Shown: piece by piece, positions 15,879 to 23,206 of the stretch | Numbering within the stretch: position 1 is the first letter of the stretch | Layout: every line of letters starts with the position of its first letter | Assembly (NCBI GenBank): GCA_905250885.1 | Contig: CAJNOQ010002667.1 | Location: forward strand, 1 to 23,206 | Reading direction: 5' to 3' | Origin: Didymodactylos carnosus | Lineage: Eukaryota > Rotifera > Eurotatoria > Philodinida > Philodinidae | DNA length: 23,206 nt | Made by a program: the position numbers and the translations under genes | The notes under the pieces: model-generated | What the model was told of the DNA's origin: nothing | The model's input: only the letters and a program-made list of their open reading frames with translations | Databases searched by the model: none

Positions 15879-17699
15879 TCAAATCTCAGTAAGTTTCATT
15901 TTTTCCTCTGCCACATGGAAGCAAATAGCACATCGGCGAAAGATATGAATCATTTTTTCAGCACACGTCGAACAGTAGGCGTGATGACCACAGGGTAAGA
16001 GACAATAATTGCGTTGATTCATCACACACATAACGCAATTATAATTCGTAGCATAAATAATATTTACTGCTGGAATTTGAAGACTGCCACCATTACCTGA
16101 ATATTTGATAAGGTCGTTGGTGCACGTGAAACATATTCCATATTCGTTAACGTAATCAGCGCTGACGCAACACAGACATTTAAAGCGTAATCTGAAAGAA
16201 TCCTCGTCATGTTGTGTGTCCATTGGATAAATATTACTTTCATGGAAGAGACACAGGAGTGCTTTGTAAATCAATGATTCGTTGTGGTGTCTGCGCGCAA
16301 TTTTGAAGGCATAGTCTCTCGTCAGCGCAATCATCTTCTGCTTATCTTTTAAGCTGGGTTGTTCAAGACACCTAGAAACGAAGCTTCCATCCCAACTATC
16401 GATAGCTGAACGATCGATAAATGATGCGAATTTTGAAGTACCATAGACACGTTGTGATGTTCGATGAGTGGTGCTATGCATATTCCTCGGCTGATAACAG
16501 TAAACGACGGAGGCGTCTTTTGTATAGCCAACACCTTTGTAAACATCTTCACAGGGTTGCAGCTCATGTAGCGTCGTAAACAACAAATTCAAAATGTTTG
16601 AAGCATGTTCAGACACGGTTTCTGTATCTTGTGGTTTGTTCTGCCGAGTAAGTTCTACAGCAAGAGTATATGCAAGAAAACTGATTGTTTGCGAACGACA
16701 GAAGCAAAACCAATTCACTGTGCGGGTGCGTGTTCGCTCGTACAAATAGAAAAAGTGCGCGCAAGACTGGCTCATATTTCGACGGATGGTTTTTTCGGAC
16801 ATTTTTTTTTTTTGGACAATGCGAGGCTGTTCAAGAGACATCTCTAAAAGATACAGCCACTTATCGCGGCTCAGAATGCGTGAGTGACCACGGGTATCCA
16901 AACATATACTGTCCAATAATTGTTTAAGCTTATTCGTGAGACAATCAAAAGGAGATTGGTTTTCACTACCGGTACGTTTTGATAACTGCCATACATGGAT
17001 GTCGGTAAAAAAATTTTTAAGTTCGTTAAACGTAGAGCGATACTTTTGTAAAAACTCAAACTTAATATCTCCATCGTTGACTAATGCAGAATTAAACGTG
17101 GTTAACTCAAGAATAATTAATATAGGCGAACAGGTCATATCTGAATTTCCCGAAATTAGCTCATTGAGGTATCTTTGCCAGATATAGTCAGTTTCATTGA
17201 TAAATAAATTGGAGTAATAGCATAGTATAACAACACTACTCAGAGTAAAGGAATATTTCACAACGTCCGCATCATAATCCTTCTGATACAGCAAATTCTC
17301 GTAGCCAGGTGGCTGATAATTGGTCACATACTCACATACAAGCAAGGTTTGGTTCGGCAAGATTGAACTATTTAGCCGTTTACATTCGAAGCAGGTCATA
17401 AATGATTTCGCATCTTCGGTCGAAGGAATGTTGACGGTAGGATTGTGACGAAAGAAGCCGTTGATCACGCAAGGTCGATCATTAACCGCATCGCCAATTA
17501 CACTAACGGTAACAATATTTCTTGCACCGATATCGCTATCGACATCTTTTTCATATGCTCGCTGCCATTTTTTTCGAAAATCTGTGTTTAATAAAATTTT
17601 GTTGTCCCACGTGAAATACAACACCTCAGAAACAGTCTCATCATTAACATCAATTACTAGGTCATTCGTATCTAATGGTTCAGTCATCGATGCAGCCAT
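15879..17699 (-). CDS. RING-finger protein with degenerate GTPase domain (pseudo-GTPase member of the pair)
   Basis: Intronless, 606 residues from ATG 17697-17699 (MAASMTEPLD). The frame is open further upstream but without an ATG; a second Met lies four codons on. It is homologous along its length to the protein at 18487-20514. Residues 65-80 (VSVIGDAVNDRPCVIN) match the partner's P-loop but lack GKS, and the partner's DYEG is CEYV (122-125), so GTP binding is unlikely. Shared later blocks are W-x-CFCR, PCEDVYKGVGY, and a CLCC...CFTC zinc-binding segment. A C-terminal C3HC4 RING follows: C555, C558, C570, H572, C576, C579, C590, C593, with the same spacing as the partner. RINGs recruit E2 enzymes, so a ubiquitin-ligase role is expected. 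The substrate is unknown. No stops or frameshifts, so it looks maintained. Confidence 0.8.
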   Translation of the reverse strand: MAASMTEPLDTNDLVIDVNDETVSEVLYFTWDNKILLNTDFRKKWQRAYEKDVDSDIGARNIVTVSVIGDAVNDRPCVINGFFRHNPTVNIPSTEDAKSFMTCFECKRLNSSILPNQTLLVCEYVTNYQPPGYENLLYQKDYDADVVKYSFTLSSVVILCYYSNLFINETDYIWQRYLNELISGNSDMTCSPILIILELTTFNSALVNDGDIKFEFLQKYRSTFNELKNFFTDIHVWQLSKRTGSENQSPFDCLTNKLKQLLDSICLDTRGHSRILSRDKWLYLLEMSLEQPRIVQKKKMSEKTIRRNMSQSCAHFFYLYERTRTRTVNWFCFCRSQTISFLAYTLAVELTRQNKPQDTETVSEHASNILNLLFTTLHELQPCEDVYKGVGYTKDASVVYCYQPRNMHSTTHRTSQRVYGTSKFASFIDRSAIDSWDGSFVSRCLEQPSLKDKQKMIALTRDYAFKIARRHHNESLIYKALLCLFHESNIYPMDTQHDEDSFRLRFKCLCCVSADYVNEYGICFTCTNDLIKYSGNGGSLQIPAVNIIYATNYNCVMCVMNQRNYCLLPCGHHAYCSTCAEKMIHIFRRCAICFHVAEEKMKLTEI

Positions 17700-18486
17700 C
17701 TCAAGAATATACGTACACAAAAAACGATGTGAGGAGATGAATATTGTAGTTTGTTGCCTTTTTTGACGTCGCAATTAATATATGAATATATTTTCATTAT
17801 TCATTTGTTTTTTTCTTTATCCTTTTATTCCACTGTGTATAGAAGAACGAAAAAATAGATAATGTGCCTATGTGAAGGTGGGTATAGTTTAATAGATTTA
17901 TGACAAACAGAGACTATAGTTGGAAGGTTACGAGAGAGACAAGGTGAGAAAGAACAACATAAGTAGGAAAAGAGATGTATTCCGTTTTCGACAAAAGTGG
18001 ACTATTTCGAGTCAGATAAATAAAGAGTAGCGAAGAGTAAAAACAATTGGAAAAAACCGTATATTTACAACAAATTCCGATCTTTGTCGATGAATCACTA
18101 TGCCTCTAGAAGCAAACACATTTGTTTGTTGTATGCTTCTCATGTTGATGAAAGAAAAAGCTGACATAACTGCTCGTTTTCTCCTTTATAAGAAGCATCT
18201 TACAGCGTAAGCTATCTTTCTAGCAGAAGCGGCTAAGAGCGTAGACAACATATAGCTTTTGGTTTTGTTTGCTGAACGATGAAGTCATCGCTGTATTTAT
18301 TTTTTCTTTGAAGGTATCTCTTTCAAATCGTTTCATTTACTCTGCATCATTAAACCAGCGCTTCTTATATACTTAAGTTGAAAACACGAAAATTCCCTCA
18401 ACAAGACGTGTGACGTCTAGTCATACAATTGGAATCTCCTCAGCAAACGCACTATTAATCCACTTTTATCCGCATAATCGAATGAT
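17700..18486. promoter_or_regulatory. Divergent intergenic region between the RING pair
   Basis: These 787 bp separate the two start codons and contain no coding frame. Two TATA-like words share the same extension in opposite orientation: TTTATAAGAAGC on the plus strand at 18185-18196, and TATATAAGAAGC on the minus strand at 18371-18360. If each drives the gene it faces, the two transcripts would overlap by about 170 bp. This may be a shared promoter that co-expresses both genes; transcription starts are not visible from sequence. Confidence 0.35.
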
Positions 18487-20514
18487 ATGGAACCAACGAT
18501 CGACAAGAGTATGATCCATCAGCAGCACGAGTTTATCCGCTTAGATAATGAAAATAAAGAATGGAAACTGAATCCAGGCATGGCTTTTAAGACTCTACGC
18601 GACGAAACGGCATCTACAACAACTACTTCAGAAGAAAGAGTTTTCATAGTCAGTATTATTGGTAATACTCAGGCAGGAAAGAGTTTTACGATCCGACAAT
18701 TGTTGTCTCTGCTTGATAACGAAGTGAGTGCACCATTTGTTGCTGACAGAAATGCAGACAGACCTACTTCATGCGATATTACATGCTTCAAGGCAAAGAA
18801 CATTACACCACCTCCTATCAGCACCTTTCTGCTTGACTATGAGGGCGAGAAAAGTGGTCAGAGTCCTCTTCTGAAATTTCAACAGGACGTCAAGCAGAGA
18901 GATGGATGGGACTATAATTATTCTAATGAAGAGATAGTTGAACGTAGGAAGAGCGTTGAAAGGCTCTTTCCGCAGCTTGCTTACACATTGAGCAATGTCG
19001 TGATACTGGTCAGTTCCGATACGTTTGCTACAAGCACTTACTCAGAGCGATGTATAACACTGGCGAAATGCGCAACATCGTGTCATAAAATTCATTATCG
19101 ACCAGTGCTTATCTGCATATCTAATTTTGCACAACTCGATCCCACTTCCAACGTCAAAGAAGTCACTGCAAAGTTTAAAAAGCAAGCTGACTTTAATGAA
19201 TTGTCCAAATACTTTTCGGATATTATTTGCTTTCGCCTTCCAAACAAGAGAGTATCAACGCATGCGGACGGATTCCAGATAAATGGTGAGGATATATTTA
19301 ATAATCAAATAGCCGAATTAAAAGAACAGTTGGTACAAATCCATAAAGCACAACGTTTTCGTTTACTTACCTTCAACCAGTGGCTGAGTTTAGCGGAGAG
19401 CCTGATGGAGAAGATATCGCGTGGTGATCAAATCACGATGCCTAGTATTCTCTACTCAGTTCTGAAGAGCAACAGATGTCCTGAGTACGAAGTGGTAGAA
19501 TCTCTGTTTAAAATGCTGTATGCCTGCGAAGTTGAAATTCATCCGAGACGCTGGTATCACTTTTGTCGGCGATTTGCAACGAAAGCGCTCGCTCGATCGT
19601 ATGCTATGAGACTACCACCCTCGTCGACACTTAATGACGTCATATATCGAGATTGTGAGGTACGTTTAAAAGTACTCTGGTCAAATCTTGAACAGTGGAT
19701 ACCATGTGAGGCAATTTACTTCGGTCCAGGTCACCCAAAGAATGAGAATCACATCGTGTTTTGTGGCCAATATAAAAGCAAACATGGCCATTGTCATTAT
19801 ACATCAGAACCCGTGTATCTTAATGACTCGTGGTTTGCCTGGCTGTTTCACGATTCGAAGTCCGATAAATGGGGAGAACATTTTGAGACTAACGATTGCA
19901 CTACGAACGAACCATCGTCTGAAATGATTGCGGAATTTTTCAAGGATGTTGAAAATGCTCTAGAACATGGGACAATTGATGTGTGCTCAACATTTTATAA
20001 ACTTCTTTCTGATCACCAACTCATTCATTTAATTAGCAATCCACGCTCGGACTCTGACCGGTTCATTTGCTATTGTTGCCTTACCAATGAAAACTCTTCG
20101 AGTCACAGGACACGAAGACAAATTTTGGGTAAAACTATTAATCATCGACGAATTTTTTGCTCAAGTTGTCTTCGTAAACTAAGACAACTAAAATCAAAAA
20201 CGGATGACATCGGCTATCGTACACGTGTAGTGCCCAAATACGATGATAAATGTGCCAGTTGCGCAACTGAAAAACGACATGCTGCATTCTATCCCTGCGG
20301 ACACTACGGATTTTGCCGTGCATGTGCGATGAAAATGGAGGTTGAACCTGCTGTATGCCCTGTGTGCAGAAGTCAGATTAAAAAGGTCGTAAAAATCTTG
20401 AATGTTCAGGACAAGTTTGTCGGTATGAACGAACCCAATATTGAACTTTCAGGTGAAGCAACTGAAGGTGAAGGTGACGCTCATTCTGCTTTACGTGAGG
20501 ATGACTGTGTGTAA
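18487..20514 (+). CDS. GTPase-RING protein: GB1/atlastin-like P-loop domain with C-terminal C3HC4 RING (probable E3 ligase)
   Basis: Intronless, 675 residues, ATG at 18487. The GTPase-like N-terminus has a P-loop G59-N-T-Q-A-G-K65-S66, candidate switch I Thr within RPTSCDIT (93-99), and G3 motif D117-Y-E-G120. D-x-E-G is typical of GBP/atlastin/RNF112-type GTPases. The G4 equivalent (ISNFAQLD, 211-218) is degenerate. Then come FCRRFATKALARSYAM, PCEAIYFGPGH, and a CYCC...CSSC zinc-binding segment. The RING is C589, C592, C604, H606, C610, C613, C624, C627 (20251-20369). An acidic tail ends the protein. Vertebrate GBP and RNF112-like proteins use such GTPases in membrane or innate-immune functions; here that is inference. 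An AATAAA lies 60 bp after the stop. It is divergently arranged with its degenerate homologue. Confidence 0.85.
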   Translation: MEPTIDKSMIHQQHEFIRLDNENKEWKLNPGMAFKTLRDETASTTTTSEERVFIVSIIGNTQAGKSFTIRQLLSLLDNEVSAPFVADRNADRPTSCDITCFKAKNITPPPISTFLLDYEGEKSGQSPLLKFQQDVKQRDGWDYNYSNEEIVERRKSVERLFPQLAYTLSNVVILVSSDTFATSTYSERCITLAKCATSCHKIHYRPVLICISNFAQLDPTSNVKEVTAKFKKQADFNELSKYFSDIICFRLPNKRVSTHADGFQINGEDIFNNQIAELKEQLVQIHKAQRFRLLTFNQWLSLAESLMEKISRGDQITMPSILYSVLKSNRCPEYEVVESLFKMLYACEVEIHPRRWYHFCRRFATKALARSYAMRLPPSSTLNDVIYRDCEVRLKVLWSNLEQWIPCEAIYFGPGHPKNENHIVFCGQYKSKHGHCHYTSEPVYLNDSWFAWLFHDSKSDKWGEHFETNDCTTNEPSSEMIAEFFKDVENALEHGTIDVCSTFYKLLSDHQLIHLISNPRSDSDRFICYCCLTNENSSSHRTRRQILGKTINHRRIFCSSCLRKLRQLKSKTDDIGYRTRVVPKYDDKCASCATEKRHAAFYPCGHYGFCRACAMKMEVEPAVCPVCRSQIKKVVKILNVQDKFVGMNEPNIELSGEATEGEGDAHSALREDDCV

Positions 20515-20573
20515 AGACGGATTGACTGAAGGGAAATTGAGTGTAATAAGTTAAAAACTTAAAACAAGTCTAT

Positions 20574-20579
20574 AATAAA
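20574..20579 (+). terminator. Polyadenylation signal of the GTPase-RING gene
   Basis: AATAAA 60 bp after the TAA at 20512-20514. It is the first such hexamer downstream on this strand. Confidence 0.55.
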
Positions 20580-20691
20580 AACTAAACAGAATTGACACAA
20601 CGAAAGCTATTGATGAAAAATAGGTGAACTTTTTACACATACTAGACTCAAAACTAGCTTAATTAGAAATATTTCTCCATGGTAAATGAGC

Positions 20692-20775
20692 GTGAGGGTG
20701 AGGATGTGAGGGCAAGAGTGTGAGGATGTTGGTCTCCTATACTTCCACACCCTCATACCCACCCCTCACCCTCAC
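20692..20775. repeat. GTGAGGG-rich imperfect hairpin
   Basis: GTGAGGGTGAG (20692-20702) is the exact reverse complement of CTCACCCTCAC (20765-20775). The inner part also carries TGTGAGGG and CCCTCATACCC words in opposing orientation. The G-rich strand then C-rich strand arrangement resembles a degenerate G-rich minisatellite that folded back. Confidence 0.65.
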
Positions 20776-21509
20776 AGTGGACAACCAGGCGACAAAATCG
20801 ATTTTCGAGATTCGAACCGATATCATAGCTAGCATTGAAGCTACTATGGTCCTGCATTTAAGTACATCTTGGATGCCGCTCTATAGCAGGTATGTAGTAA
20901 ATACCACACCGTACATAAAGTAGGCGAATATCATTAATAGTACATATAAGTAAAATGTGTGTTTAAAATTAAGGATTTAGTTATATCTGTTCGTTTCTTT
21001 TTTATATAGACTTTTTTATTTGTGATGGTAGAGCTAGTACAAAGACAGAAATCGTAGTTGGTGCTACATTATATCATCAAAGTACTATGTACGTGAGAAG
21101 AAGAGGGAAAAGAAAGAAGATCAGAGAAAAGAGAAGGAAAAAACCAAAAAAACAAAAGCAAATGACATCAAAGGAAGATAAGCGGAATATATGAAACATG
21201 AAATGGTGAAAGAGAGAAAGAAATTGAAAAAGAACTAATATGCTTTCAGATAACAATAGTAAACAAGTCTGTGCTAGTAAGAGTGCAAGAACGAAATTTT
21301 TTTTTATCCTGTTACGACCAGTTTTTGCTCTTAAATATTAGATATGAATAACCTTCATATTTATCATGTTTATATACCAAAACTATGAATATCTTAGAAA
21401 TCGATTATCTCGATCCAGGCTCGCTATGGGCACGTAATATTCTAAATTTGGTAGTTTGGTGGTGAGAGTGATAATTTGGCCTGACTATGGTCACGTCGAA
21501 TTCTTCTGC
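20776..21509. other. Non-coding; purine-rich tract at about 21090-21235
   Basis: No gene is supported. From about 21090 to 21235 the plus strand is almost entirely A/G (GAGAAGAAGAGGGAAAAGAA and similar). A B-box-like GATTCGAACC (minus orientation) sits at 20809-20818 but no tRNA fold was found. Confidence 0.5.
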
Positions 21510-21517
21510 TATAAAAG
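21510..21517 (+). promoter_or_regulatory. TATA-box-like TATAAAAG
   Basis: TATAAAAG at 21510-21517 precedes the Tc1-like relic. An imperfect direct repeat precedes it (CTATGGGCACGTAATATTCT at 21424-21443, CTATGGTCACGTCGAATTCT at 21485-21504). No intact downstream gene is present, so its relevance is uncertain. Confidence 0.25.
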
Positions 21518-21597
21518 CACGACAACTTTTTTCCATAAGTCAATCGACTAGATCATAAGTAACAGAAGATGATCTGTTAAAGAAGTAGACTGAACTA

Positions 21598-21899
21598 TGG
21601 GAACGGCTAATCGTGAGTGGCGTCCCACAGGAGCGCCGACGAACGACTAGTCGCTGGTTTGTGAGATTCACTTGAAAGAAGAACCGTAGCATATGTCGCA
21701 TATATTGCGAGAAAACCTCATAAAGAGGGAGTACGGTGTGCAGGAATTTCAGTATGGCGCACAGTTTTGAGAAAGATCGCAAAACTGAAATTATAACGAA
21801 TAGTTATCAACGAAACCTTCTCTTCGGTATTCTTAAGGAGAAGTTTTTGAAGCAGGCAGAAATATGGAAGCGGCTATATGCTCCTTTGAGAAGAGGTTA
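21598..21899 (+). pseudogene. Possible Tc1/mariner transposase relic
   Basis: The plus-strand frame starting at 21598 reads LIVSGVPQERRRTTSRWFVR followed by KKNRSICRIY and RGSTVCRNFS, with stops between them. This recalls the linker and second helix-turn-helix of Tc1-like transposases (the G-R-P-R-K-T-T...R...V-R block, then S-x-x-T-V-x-R). At least two in-frame stops occur and no DDE region is visible. The similarity is by eye and weak, and the opposite-strand 80-codon open frame at 21540-21782 is probably a shadow. Confidence 0.3.
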
Positions 21900-22199
21900 G
21901 CATTCAAGAAAAGTATTTTGGCAAACACGAAATGTCCTTAGACGATTTATAGAACGTTAAGAATGTGCTTCTCTTAGAAACCTACAGGAAGAATTTTTAA
22001 AGGTTTCATACATAAAATGCAAACGTCAATCACTACCGTCATTTTATGCGCTTTCTTTGGCATCGCGAATTTCTCTATCTTTTTTTTTCCATCCTTTGCT
22101 TTTTCGTTTCTTTTCTTCGATTTGCATTTGCATGAGTCCTGATTATGAGTCATCTTATCAAACAAAATCCGGTCCCATGTCATCGAAATCGACGATTAA

Positions 22200-22700
22200 A
22201 TCGCGATTCTTCGGCCGATTAATTGTAAGATCCATCGTGATAGATCGCGATTTTCGACAAAAATCGGTGGTTAATCACGATTTGATCGACGATTTTTTTT
22301 TTCGAAAATCGCGATAAAATAGGCCCAACTGATGGTTTTTTTGAGAACGAGAGTACAATCATCAAGAGTGATAGAATTTTGCTAAAATAGATGGTTTAAC
22401 ATCATATGATATTACACTATCCATCTCGTTAAAATCCCGTATAAACGATTTTATCGCGATTTATCATGCCGATTAATTGTGAGATCTATCGCGATAAAAT
22501 CGCCAAAACTGACGATTTTTTGCTCGTTTTTTTCGAAAAAGTCGTGATTCATCATGATTTCAACAAATTAATCATTTCTTAGTGCCGATATGATCGTCGA
22601 TCTTTTTAAAAATCGCGATTAATCATCCAAATCGAGGCGATTTTGAAGACATGGGGTAATTTGTACGGAACGAGAGGTAACAGTTTGGTTCAATTGTAAC
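22200..22700. repeat. ATCGCGAT-rich duplicated unit, period about 254 bp
   Basis: The octamer palindrome ATCGCGAT occurs six times: 22200, 22244, 22308, 22453, 22488 and 22612. A 29-bp segment (22214-22242, GCCGATTAATTGTAAGATCC...) recurs at 22468-22496 with three substitutions, 254 bp apart. Many diverged forms (ATCGTGAT, AATCACGATTT, ATCGACGATT) fill the rest, so the whole stretch looks like an old short-motif satellite or the terminal region of an element. An open frame at 22057-22317 runs across it and is not supported as a gene. Confidence 0.75.
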
Positions 22701-23121
22701 ACAACTAAAGGATTAGTTGGAAAGAAGAAGATATGATATGAAAGCGGCCAGTGGCGAGTAGTGACTTGCCGTTAGTTTCTAAGGTCGATATGAGCCTTTC
22801 TTTCTTGCAAAGCTTTCTACTAACGTACCGAAAGCTTGAGTAATAAAAGAAAAATTATGAAAAAAAACGCAGAAGACAAAAGTTGCTCCCTTTAAGATTA
22901 TATTGATATGCTCCTCTCAATTATACTCTAAAGTAATCTTTTCAAAAACTTGACCTTGCGAGTAGACAATGCTTTGATCTTGTTATAATCTTTATCTGAA
23001 AAGAAAAAATCAGTATAAATAGCGAGTCAGGTAGTAAATTCAGAGGATGTACACAGTAAATTCAGCTCTCTGTTCCCTCACCTAAATAGGTCTCATTTTC
23101 TAGTGTATAAAAGTACATTAT
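22701..23121. other. Intergenic, no gene seen
   Basis: AT-rich, no repeated motif or coding frame noticed. TATAAA-like words occur near 23035 and 23105 but have no linked gene inside the window. Confidence 0.4.
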
Positions 23122-23206
23122 ATAACAGGCTGCTGACTCTTACCAATTTCGTATAAGAATCTCACAAGAATTCATAAGAAATTGGTAAGAGTCAGCAGCC
23201 TGTTAT
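23122..23206. repeat. Perfect 29-bp-arm hairpin at the right window end
   Basis: The arm 23122-23150 (ATAACAGGCTGCTGACTC...) is the exact reverse complement of 23178-23206, with a 27-bp spacer. The second arm ends on the last base supplied, so the repeat may extend beyond the window. Candidates are a MITE, one end of a larger palindrome, or an assembly fold at a contig boundary. Confidence 0.85.

Noticed and set aside
16349-17766. Several 67-101-codon frames inside the minus-strand RING gene
   Set aside because: All overlap the 606-residue homologous frame in other phases.
17700-17774. Upstream extension of the minus-strand RING protein by 25 residues
   Set aside because: The extension begins with TTG; the first ATG is at 17699, and the partner's N-terminus is similar in length to that start.
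20692-20775. Telomeric repeat remnant
   Set aside because: The G-rich words are irregular (GTGAGGG, TGTGAGGG, GTGAGGA) and switch strand; no uniform telomere unit is visible.
20809-20818. B-box-like GATTCGAACC suggesting a minus-strand tRNA or SINE
   Set aside because: The T stem does not pair (two mismatches plus wobbles), and no A box or acceptor stem could be found at the right distance.

Overview
This looks like nuclear DNA of a small-genome metazoan, and a bdelloid rotifer is my best guess. The sequence is AT-rich. Inferred introns are very short (about 47-62 nt, GT...AG). Polyadenylation signals are AATAAA, and one RNA polymerase III tRNA family is present. The region is dense with decayed transposons and gene fragments. 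The organism call is inference from style, not from a diagnostic gene.

Positions 1-5550 are a repeat-rich mosaic. A LINE reverse-transcriptase tail abuts a dead Mutator-like (MULE) transposase with two in-frame TGA codons. An array of CGAGCTCA motifs follows. A 215-bp segment (1602-1816) recurs almost identically at 5337-5551. Between those two copies lie a 100-bp-arm inverted repeat, a cluster of GAGTAC words, and five tRNA-Val-like genes in alternating orientation inside a large palindrome (3289-4698) plus one further unit (to 5274). Three tRNAs look intact; two are damaged, and one of these has its anticodon changed from AAC to AGC.

Positions 5550-9980 hold broken host genes: the last exon of an unknown gene, an endonuclease/exonuclease/phosphatase pseudogene, a decayed RWDD1-like (RWD domain) gene on the minus strand, an unknown minus-strand pseudogene with one TAA, and two inverted copies of an unknown 3' gene end. 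Positions 9998-11738 hold two LINE 3' ends, the second enclosed by 240-bp inverted repeats. Positions 12300-13520 carry unidentified minus-strand exons and a possibly secreted small protein.

Positions 13723-15012 contain a LINE ORF1-like coding sequence split by a 740-bp TTAA-flanked element. Removing the element and one TTAA restores the frame.

The two best intact genes are a head-to-head pair (15879-17699 minus; 18487-20514 plus). They are full-length homologues with a GTPase-like N-terminus, a middle zinc-binding segment and a C-terminal C3HC4 RING. The plus member keeps a P-loop (GNTQAGKS) and a DYEG motif; the minus member has lost both but keeps a RING with identical spacing. They look like a ubiquitin-ligase pair of one active and one degenerate GTPase sharing a 787-bp divergent promoter.

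The right end (20515-23206) has no convincing gene. It holds a GTGAGGG hairpin, a purine-rich tract, a faint Tc1/mariner-like relic, a roughly 254-bp duplicated unit rich in the palindrome ATCGCGAT, and a perfect 29-bp-arm hairpin ending exactly at the last base.
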